Part shown: positions 26,106 to 33,285 of the stretch, in pieces
Position numbering within the stretch: position 1 is the stretch's first letter
Layout of the letters: each line of letters starts with the position of its first letter
DNA from: RH-AL1 sp050013235
Lineage (GTDB): Bacteria; Pseudomonadota; Alphaproteobacteria; Rhizobiales; Beijerinckiaceae
Direction of reading: 5' to 3'
NCBI GenBank assembly: GCA_050013235.1
Contig: JBEKFQ010000012.1
Location: forward strand, 7,902 to 71,901
DNA length: 64,000 bases
The notes under the pieces: generated by a model
The model's input: the letters and a program-made list of their open reading frames with translations, nothing else
Databases searched by the model: none
What the model was told of the DNA's origin: nothing
Translations under genes and position numbers: made by a program

Positions 26106-27899
26106 ATGCTTGCGATCGCGAAACGATTCCTGCGATCGGGGTCCGGCCGCGCGTTCCTGCTGCATCTGGCACTCTGCGCCATGCTTTCGGCCGCGGTCGG
26201 GGGCGGGTTTTATTATTCCAGCTTGAATTGGTTCGTCGCGCATAAAAGCGAGGAGAAAATCACCGCGCTCCGGCTCGTCGACGCCTTCGTGACCAACTAT
26301 TCCGCGCTTCGATCGCAGTTCGCGGCAGACGCCCCGGTTCCCTCGACGTTTCGTGCCCATTCCATCGAAGGCTTCAACAAGCAGCTCGGCGCCGACGATG
26401 TTTTCCGCTTGCGCTGGGTCGGCCGTCCCGGCCGCGAAATCGCAACCGGGCCGGCGGACGCCTCGATGGCGAAGACGATCGAGGCTTTCGCCACCGAGAC
26501 CAATCCGAGATCGAAGTCCGAGTTCCTGACCACCGATGGTCAAGTGATGTTCCGGACGGTCTATCCGTCATTCGCGCATGAGCAGAGCTGCGTCGTCTGC
26601 CACAACAAAATGCAGCCGGGCGCGCAATGGCACCTCGACGACCTCATGGGCGCCTTCGTCATCGACGTGCCGGCTTCACCCTTCCTGCGTGCGATCTGGA
26701 TGGAGAGCGCCGGGTTGGGCCTCGGCCTGTTCATCGCGCTCGGGATCGCCGGCCTTATCATTTCGCGGCAGCATTTCCGGCAAATTGCGGAGCGTGAGGT
26801 GGCTGCGACCGAAATCGGAGACGCGCGCCAGCTCGCGGCGCAGATCGCCCATATGGCGCGGCATGACTCGCTGACGCAATTGCCCAATCGCGTCGCATTC
26901 TCCGAGCATATGACGTCGGTCCTCGCGCGGGCCCGCGAAACGGGCGAGAGCTTCGCCGTCCTCTGCGTCGACCTCGACCGCTTCAAGGAGGTCAACGACG
27001 TTTTCGGACACCCGGCCGGCGATGCTCTGTTGCGCGCGGTCTCCGAGCGGCTGCAAACGGCGGCCGGGGGCGCCATCCTGACGCGGATTGGGGGCGATGA
27101 ATTCACGCTGATCTCGACCGGCGGCCAGCAGACAGCGGAAGCGTTGGCCGGCCGGTTGCACGCGTCGGTCGCCACCAGCCTCGATGCCGCGGGCCAGCAG
27201 ATGCGCACCAGCCTCAGCATCGGCATCGCGATATACCCGGACAACGGCTCCGGCGAGACGACCCTGATCGCCAACGCGGATGCCGCGCTCTACCGGGCCA
27301 AGGCGGATGGGCGCGGCAGAACCCGGTTCTTCGATGCCGAATTGGACATGCGGTTGCGCGACCGACGTGAGTTGCAACATGAAATGAGCCTGGGCCTTTC
27401 GCGCGGTGAGTTTATCCTCCATTACCAGCCGCAGACGCCGATCGACGGCGAATTCGCCGGAATGAAAGCCCTCATTCGCTGGAACAATCCAGCCCGCGGC
27501 ATGATGTTGCCGGGAACGTTCATTTCGCTCGCCGAGGAGACCGGGCTAATCATTCCGATCGGCGAATGGGTTTTGCGCGAGGCCTGCCGCGAAGCAGCCT
27601 CATGGCTGCGTCCACTGCGCATTACCGTCAACCTTTCGCCGGCCCAGCTTCGTCATCGCGATCTTGTCGAGCTCGTCCTCTCGATCCTGAAGGAAACCGG
27701 CTTGCCGCCAGGCCGGCTCGAGCTCGAGATCACCGAGGGGCTTTTGGTGGAGGATTTTTCGCGCGCCGTGATGATCCTGCGGCGCCTCGAGGAGCACGGC
27801 GTGCGCATCGTCATGGACGATTCCGGAACGGGATATTCTTCCTGTCTAAGTTGCGGCCGTTTCCCGTCGACAAGATCGAGATCGATCATTCCCGCATAG
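26106..27899 (+). CDS. Heme-type sensor (DUF3365) GGDEF protein with a broken EAL domain
   Basis: A 597-residue product. Transmembrane helices at about 15-37 and 200-222 bracket a periplasmic Tll0287/DUF3365-like domain with the c-type heme motif CVVCH at 162-166. The cytoplasmic GGDEF domain is intact (RIGGDEF, 327-333). The EAL domain is degenerate: KAL replaces EAL (GMKALIRWNNP). A frameshift near 27840 diverts the frame after DDSGTGYSS. Shifting by one frame restores LSKLRPFPVDKIEIDHSRI, after which the gene stops at 27926, about 80 residues short of a full EAL. ATG 26106 (AGGAATGGGA before it) is preferred over 26076. It probably makes c-di-GMP in response to redox or a heme ligand. Confidence 0.8.
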   Translation: MLAIAKRFLRSGSGRAFLLHLALCAMLSAAVGGGFYYSSLNWFVAHKSEEKITALRLVDAFVTNYSALRSQFAADAPVPSTFRAHSIEGFNKQLGADDVFRLRWVGRPGREIATGPADASMAKTIEAFATETNPRSKSEFLTTDGQVMFRTVYPSFAHEQSCVVCHNKMQPGAQWHLDDLMGAFVIDVPASPFLRAIWMESAGLGLGLFIALGIAGLIISRQHFRQIAEREVAATEIGDARQLAAQIAHMARHDSLTQLPNRVAFSEHMTSVLARARETGESFAVLCVDLDRFKEVNDVFGHPAGDALLRAVSERLQTAAGGAILTRIGGDEFTLISTGGQQTAEALAGRLHASVATSLDAAGQQMRTSLSIGIAIYPDNGSGETTLIANADAALYRAKADGRGRTRFFDAELDMRLRDRRELQHEMSLGLSRGEFILHYQPQTPIDGEFAGMKALIRWNNPARGMMLPGTFISLAEETGLIIPIGEWVLREACREAASWLRPLRITVNLSPAQLRHRDLVELVLSILKETGLPPGRLELEITEGLLVEDFSRAVMILRRLEEHGVRIVMDDSGTGYSSCLSCGRFPSTRSRSIIPA

Positions 27900-28042
27900 C
27901 GAATGCGCCGGCCTTGCCCACGGCCTGAAATCGCCAGCGCATGCCGCGGCCTTCCTTTCCCAAACTTTTTTTAGACCCCCGCGAATAAACCGCCGCCCCG
28001 TCCAGTCTTGCATCTTGGGAACCAACTCCCGGGGAGCTGACC

Positions 28043-28278
28043 ATGACGGACGGACAGGATCACGACACCGGCGGCCCCAACCGCCGCCATCTCTTGGAAT
28101 GCATGGTTTGGGCGGACACCGGCCTGCTCTGGACGGTGAGCGGCGGGGTGCCAACCTCGAAGCTGATCGGCGGGGCCGCGCTCGCGGCGGAGTCCTCGAG
28201 CTTCAGCTTCCTGCAGATCAGCGACAGCCATATCGGCTTAAGGGCGAAAACGCGCTCGGCAACATGCGCGATGCCTGA
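28043..28278 (+). pseudogene. N-terminal remnant of an exported metallophosphoesterase
   Basis: The reading from ATG 28043 gives NRRHLLECMVWADTGLLW, a Tat-like signal, then SFLQISDSHIGL at residues 54-65. The latter is the first metal-binding motif (D-x-H) of calcineurin-like phosphoesterases. The frame breaks shortly after 28245, and the remaining metal motifs (GDxxD, GNHD/E) are absent. A neighbouring frame ends at 28278. This is a truncated, deleted gene. Confidence 0.6.
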
Positions 28279-28316
28279 TAAAAAACGCTGTCATCTCCAG
28301 CGCAAGGGAGCTCATC

Positions 28317-28892
28317 ATGGCGAAAGTCGCGGTTGTCTACCACAGTGGCTACTGTCACACGGCGAAACAGGCAAAGGCGGTCGAGGAAGGTGCCGGCTCC
28401 GTCGCGGGCGCCGAGGCTCTTCTCCTGCCCATCAGCGCGGAAGGCGAGCTGGCGGCGGGCGCTTGGGAGCTTCTTGCGAGTGCCGATGCCATTCTTTTCG
28501 GCTCGCCGACCTACATGGGCGGCGCCTCCTGGCAGTTCAAGAAATTCGCGGATGCCTCGTCAAAGCCCTGGTTTGGCCAAGTGTGGAAAGACAAGATCGC
28601 CGGCGGCTTCACCAATTCGGCCTCGATGAACGGCGATAAATTCAACACCATCACCTATTTCGTGACGCTGGCGATGCAGCACAGCATGGTTTGGGTTGGC
28701 ACCGGCCTGCTGCCCGCCAACGCCAAAGCCAACAAGCATGGCGATATCAATTATGTCGCGGGCTTCACCGGCGCGCTGGCGACCTCGCCGTCGGATTCGT
28801 CGCCCGATGAATTTCCCAATGCGGGCGACCTTGAAACAGCCAAGCTCCTCGGCCGGCGCCTCGCGGAATTCGCGGTGAAGCTGCGGGGATAA
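28317..28892 (+). CDS. WrbA/flavodoxin-like NAD(P)H-dependent reductase
   Basis: A 191-residue flavodoxin-fold protein. The FMN phosphate loop is VVYHSGYCHTAKQA (residues 6-19). The aromatic loop region is FGSPTYMGGASWQFKKFADAS, and TNSASMNGDKFNTITYF corresponds to the third FMN contact of WrbA-type quinone reductases. The predicted role is two-electron reduction of quinones or flavin-dependent redox chemistry. The start ATG 28317 has AAGGGAG at 28304-28310. Convergent with the OmpA-like gene that ends at 28902. Confidence 0.85.
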   Translation: MAKVAVVYHSGYCHTAKQAKAVEEGAGSVAGAEALLLPISAEGELAAGAWELLASADAILFGSPTYMGGASWQFKKFADASSKPWFGQVWKDKIAGGFTNSASMNGDKFNTITYFVTLAMQHSMVWVGTGLLPANAKANKHGDINYVAGFTGALATSPSDSSPDEFPNAGDLETAKLLGRRLAEFAVKLRG

Positions 28893-28901
28893 GCCTGCCC
28901 C

Positions 28902-29930
28902 TCACCGCTCCGTCAGCTTCAGCTCGATCCGCCGGTTCTTGCGCATGGCTTCGTCGGTATCGCCCGGCTCCACCGGTTGATATTCGCCAAACCCGGCCGC
29001 GACCAGGCGATGGGGATCGACGCCTCTGCCGGCGAGATATTGCACAACCGCGATGGCGCGGGCGGCGGAGAGATCCCAGTTGGACGGATATTGCGTCGAT
29101 TTGATCGGGCGTTGATCGGTATGGCCGTCGACGCGCAGCACCCAGGCGATTTCGGGCGGGATTTCGCGCTCCAGCGTGATGATCGCGGCGGCGAGTTGAT
29201 CGAGTTCGGCATGGCCCGCCGGATTGATCGCGGCCTGGCCGGACTCGAACAGGACTTCGGATTGGAAGACGAAACGGTCGCCCGCGACCTTGATGCCGGG
29301 CTTGTCGCCCAAAATCTCGCGCAGGCGGCCAAAGAAATCGGAGCGGTAGCGCGCGAGTTCCTGGACCTTTTGCGCCAAGGCCACATTGAGACGCGAGCCG
29401 AGATCGGCGATCTTGGCTTGGGCCTCCTTATCCTTGCCCTCCGAGGCCGACAAAGCCTCCTCGATCGCCGCGAGCTGGCGGCGGAGCGCCGCGATCTGCT
29501 GGTTCAAAATATCGATCTGAGAGGCGGCGCGGGCCGAGATCTGCTTTTCCTGATCGAGCGCCGATTGCATGGCGGCGGCCTGTCCGCCCGCGCCCGCGGC
29601 CTGCGCATTGGAGGTATCGATCATGCCTTGCAGGCGCGCGCGTTCCTTTTGCGCGGATTCGAGTGTCACGGTCAGGGCGGCTAGGCTCGTTTGCGCCGCC
29701 TGCTTATTGGCGCGCTCCAACGCTAGCAGGGAGGTCAGTTCCTCCACCTGGCGGTTCAGTTTGGTCAGAGCGGTATCCTTGCCCGTGACCTCGCGGGCCA
29801 GGAAGAATTGCGCCAGCATGAAAACCGACAAGAGGAAAATGATCACCAGCAGCATGGTCGACAGGGCATCGACAAAGCCCGGCCAATAATTCAAGGCGCG
29901 TCCGGCGCGCCGCGCCCGGCCCAAGGCCAT
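28902..29930 (-). CDS. OmpA/MotB-like peptidoglycan-binding inner-membrane protein
   Basis: A 342-residue protein. A short cytoplasmic tail is followed by a MotB-like transmembrane helix (FVDALSTMLLVIIFLLSVFMLAQ split over residues 19-41, containing the channel-type aspartate D21). A long coiled coil spans about 55-190. A C-terminal OmpA/MotB domain includes VDGHTDQRPI, the peptidoglycan-binding site, and NRRIELKLTE. The start ATG 29930 overlaps the stop of the upstream MotA/ExbB-like gene by one base (TGATG). The two probably form a proton-driven envelope complex rather than a flagellar stator, since no flagellar genes are near. Confidence 0.85.
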   Translation of the reverse strand: MALGRARRAGRALNYWPGFVDALSTMLLVIIFLLSVFMLAQFFLAREVTGKDTALTKLNRQVEELTSLLALERANKQAAQTSLAALTVTLESAQKERARLQGMIDTSNAQAAGAGGQAAAMQSALDQEKQISARAASQIDILNQQIAALRRQLAAIEEALSASEGKDKEAQAKIADLGSRLNVALAQKVQELARYRSDFFGRLREILGDKPGIKVAGDRFVFQSEVLFESGQAAINPAGHAELDQLAAAIITLEREIPPEIAWVLRVDGHTDQRPIKSTQYPSNWDLSAARAIAVVQYLAGRGVDPHRLVAAGFGEYQPVEPGDTDEAMRKNRRIELKLTER

Positions 29931-30853
29931 CAGTGGCGCTCCGGCGTGGACGCGAGGCGGCGCAGCAGAGCCTTGATTTCGGCATTCTGCTCGGCTTGGG
30001 CCTCGACCCAATCGCGGATCTGTTGCTGTTCGACGCGCATGTGCTGCACCAGCCCTTGAACGCCCTCGGCGAGATTGGCCAGAGCGGTGGTGTTGGCGCG
30101 CAGATCGACGGTGGCTTCGATCCGCGGCAGGGCTCCATGCGTGGGATCGAACGTCGTAGCGGTCAAGGCATCCTCGAGCTCGGTGTAAAACCGGTTCTGC
30201 GCCTGGCCGCCTTGCAAATCGAGAAACCCGAGGACCAGCGAGCCGGACAGACCGAAGAGCGAGGAGGTGAAGGAAATACTCATGCCGGCCAAAGGCGCGG
30301 CCAGGCCGTTTTTCAGATCGTCGAACATGACGCCGGCATCGGCGCCGGTCTGCATCGATTTGATCACCCCGCCAATGGATCCCACCGTTTCGATCAAGCC
30401 CCAAAATGTGCCGAGCAGGCCGAGAAAGATCAGCAGGCCCGTCAAATAGCGGGAGACTTCGCGGGATTCGTCGAGCCGCGTGCCGATGGAATCCAGAATG
30501 ACCCGGAGCGTGACCGTCGAAATCGACGCGCCCGGCGGCTTATCCCCCAAAAGTGTGGCCATGGGCGCGAGCAGGATGGGCTGTTTGACATGGGAGGCCG
30601 TGCCCATCGGCAGCGCATTGACCCAGCGGACCTCGCGGAACAACTGCGCGACTTGCCGGATGCCGAGCAGGATCCCGACGAAGAGAACGCCGAAGATCAA
30701 GCCGTTGAGGCCGGGATTGGCCATGAAGGCCGTTCCGATTTTCTTATAGAGAATCAGGATGATGAAGGCGATCAGGATGAGAAAGAAGATGATTCTCACC
30801 AAAAAAATGCGAGGCGATGAGAGCCGGAAAGGATCGGTGTCGGCACTGGCCAT
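29930..30853 (-). CDS. MotA/TolQ/ExbB-like proton channel subunit
   Basis: A 307-residue protein with hydrophobic segments at about 20-37, 50-66, 140-165 and 190-215. The core TolQ/MotA pattern is GLLIFLGLLGTFWGLIETV followed by GLAAPLAGMSISFTSSLFGLSGSLVLGF. Thr and Ser residues in these helices line the proton path in the family. A C-terminal helical region from 235 is probably cytoplasmic. It overlaps the MotB/OmpA-like gene, so they form one operon and probably one complex. Alphaproteobacteria carry such a pair separately from tolQR. Confidence 0.85.
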   Translation of the reverse strand: MASADTDPFRLSSPRIFLVRIIFFLILIAFIILILYKKIGTAFMANPGLNGLIFGVLFVGILLGIRQVAQLFREVRWVNALPMGTASHVKQPILLAPMATLLGDKPPGASISTVTLRVILDSIGTRLDESREVSRYLTGLLIFLGLLGTFWGLIETVGSIGGVIKSMQTGADAGVMFDDLKNGLAAPLAGMSISFTSSLFGLSGSLVLGFLDLQGGQAQNRFYTELEDALTATTFDPTHGALPRIEATVDLRANTTALANLAEGVQGLVQHMRVEQQQIRDWVEAQAEQNAEIKALLRRLASTPERH

Positions 30854-31092
30854 GAACGCTCCCGCAAATTTCTTATATTACTTCCCGTATTCGCCAGCTT
30901 TGGCGGCCGGAAGCAAGCCCGATAAGCCGCCGCTAAATTGCGGCCTGACCGGCAAATGGCAAGCATTTTCGTGGGGGAGGTGCCAATGCGACAGCGAACA
31001 TCAATTTCCCCCGGTTGAAAAAAGCCGCCGATGCTGTGATGGTTGCGGCCGCGCGGAGAACTCCAGCGCGTGACCTCGCCGAAGGAACGGCC

Positions 31093-31557
31093 GTGAAAGT
31101 TCAGTATATCACTTGCGCGAAATCGTCCTCGGTCGACAGCAAGACGAACCAGCTCAGTCTGTTTCATGTGCTCGACGAGATCGGCGCGCCGTCTTTTCCG
31201 CTGCACTTGCAGAGCGTTTGCATCGCCGCTCTGTTCGAGCGGGAGCCGGACGATGCCTTGGTCCAATCCTATTCCTTGGTGATCAAGCTGGACGGCGGTC
31301 TGCTCGCCTCGTTCACGATGACCATCGATTTCACCGGCGCGCGCCGCAACCGGAGCGTCAATACGATCCAAGGCCTGACCATCCCCGCCACCGGCGCGGT
31401 CACCATCGCGATCGTCCAAAAGGGGAAGATCTTGGCGGAATGGCGGGCGCTTGCGCTGCTGACCGGTGTGGCGGGCTCGCAATCGCACGCGGAAGCCCCG
31501 CCCGCGGCGGCGAGCGAGTCGATGCCTGTGGTAAAAACAGCGGCGATGTTGAACTGA
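31093..31557 (+). CDS. DUF6941-like protein
   Basis: A protein of about 154 residues. KVQYITCAKSSSVDSKTNQLSLFHVLDEI at the N-terminus is a beta-strand-rich opening similar to the DUF6941 family, followed by a predicted beta-sandwich and a Ser/Ala-rich tail. The start GTG 31093 has GAAGGAAC at 31081; an upstream in-frame ATG at 31015 lacks a ribosome site. Function is unknown and family assignment is from memory. It is transcribed away from the MotA/ExbB-like gene, with a 239-bp divergent gap that shows no other feature. Confidence 0.6.
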   Translation: MKVQYITCAKSSSVDSKTNQLSLFHVLDEIGAPSFPLHLQSVCIAALFEREPDDALVQSYSLVIKLDGGLLASFTMTIDFTGARRNRSVNTIQGLTIPATGAVTIAIVQKGKILAEWRALALLTGVAGSQSHAEAPPAAASESMPVVKTAAMLN

Positions 31558-31599
31558 ACCGGCGTCGGGCTCTGGCCGGTCTTCAGTGACGAGACGCTT

Positions 31600-31674
31600 C
31601 CGTCCTTGCGAGCGCAGCGCAATCCATTCTCCGGCGCGTTACCCTGGATTGCTTCGCTTCGCTCGCAAGGACGG
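31600..31674. repeat. Inverted repeat between convergent genes
   Basis: The arms at 31600-31626 and 31645-31674 (CCGTCCTTGCGAGCG and CGCTCGCAAGGACGG cores) form a long hairpin. It sits in the gap between the DUF6941-like gene and the convergent inositol-monophosphatase gene and could terminate both. The CGTCCTTGCGAGCG palindrome type occurs widely in Rhizobiales. Confidence 0.75.
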
Positions 31675-31686
31675 CGCTCGAGCGCC

Positions 31687-32478
31687 TTACGCGCCCTTCA
31701 CCAAATTCAGCAACGCTGCCTGAATCGGTTCGTTGCCCGCGCAAACGGAGCCTTTGGTCAACATGTCTTGCCCGCCGTCGCAATCGGTGGTGAAGCCGCC
31801 GGCCTCCTTGACCATGACGAGGCCCGCCGCGATGTCCCAGGATTTGATGCCCCGTTCCCAATAGCCGTCGTAGCGACCGGCCGCGACATAGCACATGTCC
31901 AAGGCGGCCGCGCCGAGGCGGCGGACATTGGAGACCTTGCCCATCACGGCATTCAGCTCTTGGCTAAACTGGGCATGTCCGGCGCGTTTGCCGAGATGCG
32001 GGATGCCGCAGCCGATCAAAGCGTCCGGGAGCTTGTTGCGGCCGGAAACCCGTAGGCGCCGGTTGTTGAGATAGGCGCCCTGACCACGCTCGGCGACGAA
32101 CATGTCGTCGACGGCGGGATTATAGACCACGCCCGCCACGATCTGCCCCTCGCGCGCCAAAGCGATCGAGACGCCGAAAATCGGGATGCCGTGGAGAAAA
32201 TTGGTGGTGCCGTCGAGGGGATCGATATGCCAGGTATGGCTTTTATCCGTCCCTTCGATCTCGCCGCCCTCTTCCATGATGAAGCCATAGCCGGGCCGGG
32301 CCTTGGAGAGTTCCTCGAAGACGATCTTTTCGGCCTTTTGGTCGGCGATGGTGACGAAATCGCCGGGGCCCTTGACCGAGACTTGCAGATTCTCGACCTC
32401 GCCAAAGTCGCGCTTCAGGCCACGGCCCGCCTTCAAGGCGGCGGCCGTCATCACATTCATCAAAGCGGATCGGATCAT
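31687..32478 (-). CDS. suhB: Inositol-1-monophosphatase family protein (SuhB-like)
   Basis: A 263-residue Mg2+-dependent, Li+-sensitive phosphatase fold. The metal ligands are visible in EEGGEIEG (E69-70 region), the motif WHIDPLDGTTNFLHGIP (residues 82-98) and SWDIAAGLVMVKEAGG (about 213-228). Length is normal. Substrates in this family include inositol phosphates, 3'-phosphoadenosine phosphate and fructose-1,6-bisphosphate, so the exact one is uncertain; SuhB is the nearest common name. Confidence 0.9.
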   Translation of the reverse strand: MIRSALMNVMTAAALKAGRGLKRDFGEVENLQVSVKGPGDFVTIADQKAEKIVFEELSKARPGYGFIMEEGGEIEGTDKSHTWHIDPLDGTTNFLHGIPIFGVSIALAREGQIVAGVVYNPAVDDMFVAERGQGAYLNNRRLRVSGRNKLPDALIGCGIPHLGKRAGHAQFSQELNAVMGKVSNVRRLGAAALDMCYVAAGRYDGYWERGIKSWDIAAGLVMVKEAGGFTTDCDGGQDMLTKGSVCAGNEPIQAALLNLVKGA

Positions 32479-32624
32479 CGGGGTCTCGGATCAGGCACAG
32501 GACAGAGGGAATTGGAGAGGTGGTGATGCACGCCCCGTCCGCTAATCGCAAGCCCTTGCTGCCGCGCGGCTGGCCCGGCGGCGGCTCTTAGTCTGTAAGA
32601 ACTTGAAAAGGCTTATGAAATGAA

Positions 32625-33032
32625 TCAAGAGAGATCTGCCGCAAAGATCTTGAGATCGTCGAGCGCGCAATGGGCCAACGCCCCTTCATGGGTCGCGCGG
32701 AGCGCCACGCGGGGCGCGGCGCCGCACAGAAACGCCTCTTGCCAGCGCGGGGCGCAGAGACACCAGCGGTCGCCGGCCTTCAATCCGGGAAAACCGTAAG
32801 CGGGCATGGGAGTCGAGAGATCGTTGCCTCGCGCTTTCGAGAAGGCCAGAAATTCGTCGCTCATCAGGGCGCAGACCGTGTGGCTGCCTGGATCTTGCCG
32901 GCCGGTATTGCAGCAACCATCCCGGAAAAACCCGGTCAGAGGCTGGGTGGAGCAGGATTCCAGCGGCTCGCCCAAGACGTTGCGCGCGCTCCGGCCGCCG
33001 CCGCCGCCATTCCCTGCTTCGTCCCTAAACAT
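32625..33032 (-). CDS. DUF2237 family protein
   Basis: A 135-residue protein with the complete cysteine-rich DUF2237 pattern. NVLGEPLESCSTQPLTGFFRDGCC is at about 18-41, VCALMSDEFLAFSKARGNDLSTPMP follows, and then FPGLKAGDRWCLCAPRWQEA; ATHEGALAHC is near the end. The conserved cysteines suggest a metal or structural site, but function is not established. It is a single gene with a short upstream gap and the repeat copy E beginning at 33104. Confidence 0.9.
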   Translation of the reverse strand: MFRDEAGNGGGGGRSARNVLGEPLESCSTQPLTGFFRDGCCNTGRQDPGSHTVCALMSDEFLAFSKARGNDLSTPMPAYGFPGLKAGDRWCLCAPRWQEAFLCGAAPRVALRATHEGALAHCALDDLKIFAADLS

Positions 33033-33103
33033 GGCGCGTTCTCCGGAGACAGGCTTTCAAACCACAGCATGCGGCGTGAGTGGACTGATTAAAACCCCCA
33101 TCT

Positions 33104-33285
33104 TTAGAGTATGTCCCGAAAAAGTTGCGGACTTTTTCGATCGAGGGCATGCTCTCACTCCTGAGTAAGAGAGTATATCCCGGAAAAGCTGCGGGCTTTT
33201 CCGGTCGAGGGCATGCTCTAACCTCTTAAAAAGAGAGCGAGTTCCAGTCGTTTTGGTGAGTCCGCCAAAGCGGAGCGCGCTCTAG
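33104..33285 (-). repeat. CTAG-bounded bimodular repeat, copy E with module 2 duplicated
   Basis: Minus orientation, 182 bp, beginning TTAG (33104) and ending CTAG (33282-33285). The AGCATGTCCCGAAAAAGTTG-type hairpin occurs twice (33107-33155 and about 33171-33220, the second variant with GGAAAAGCTGC). It is followed by one CCGCTTTGGCGG-type module. The CTA at 33282-33284 is the TAG stop of the chemoreceptor gene. The duplicated module has compensatory base changes in its stem. Confidence 0.88.
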
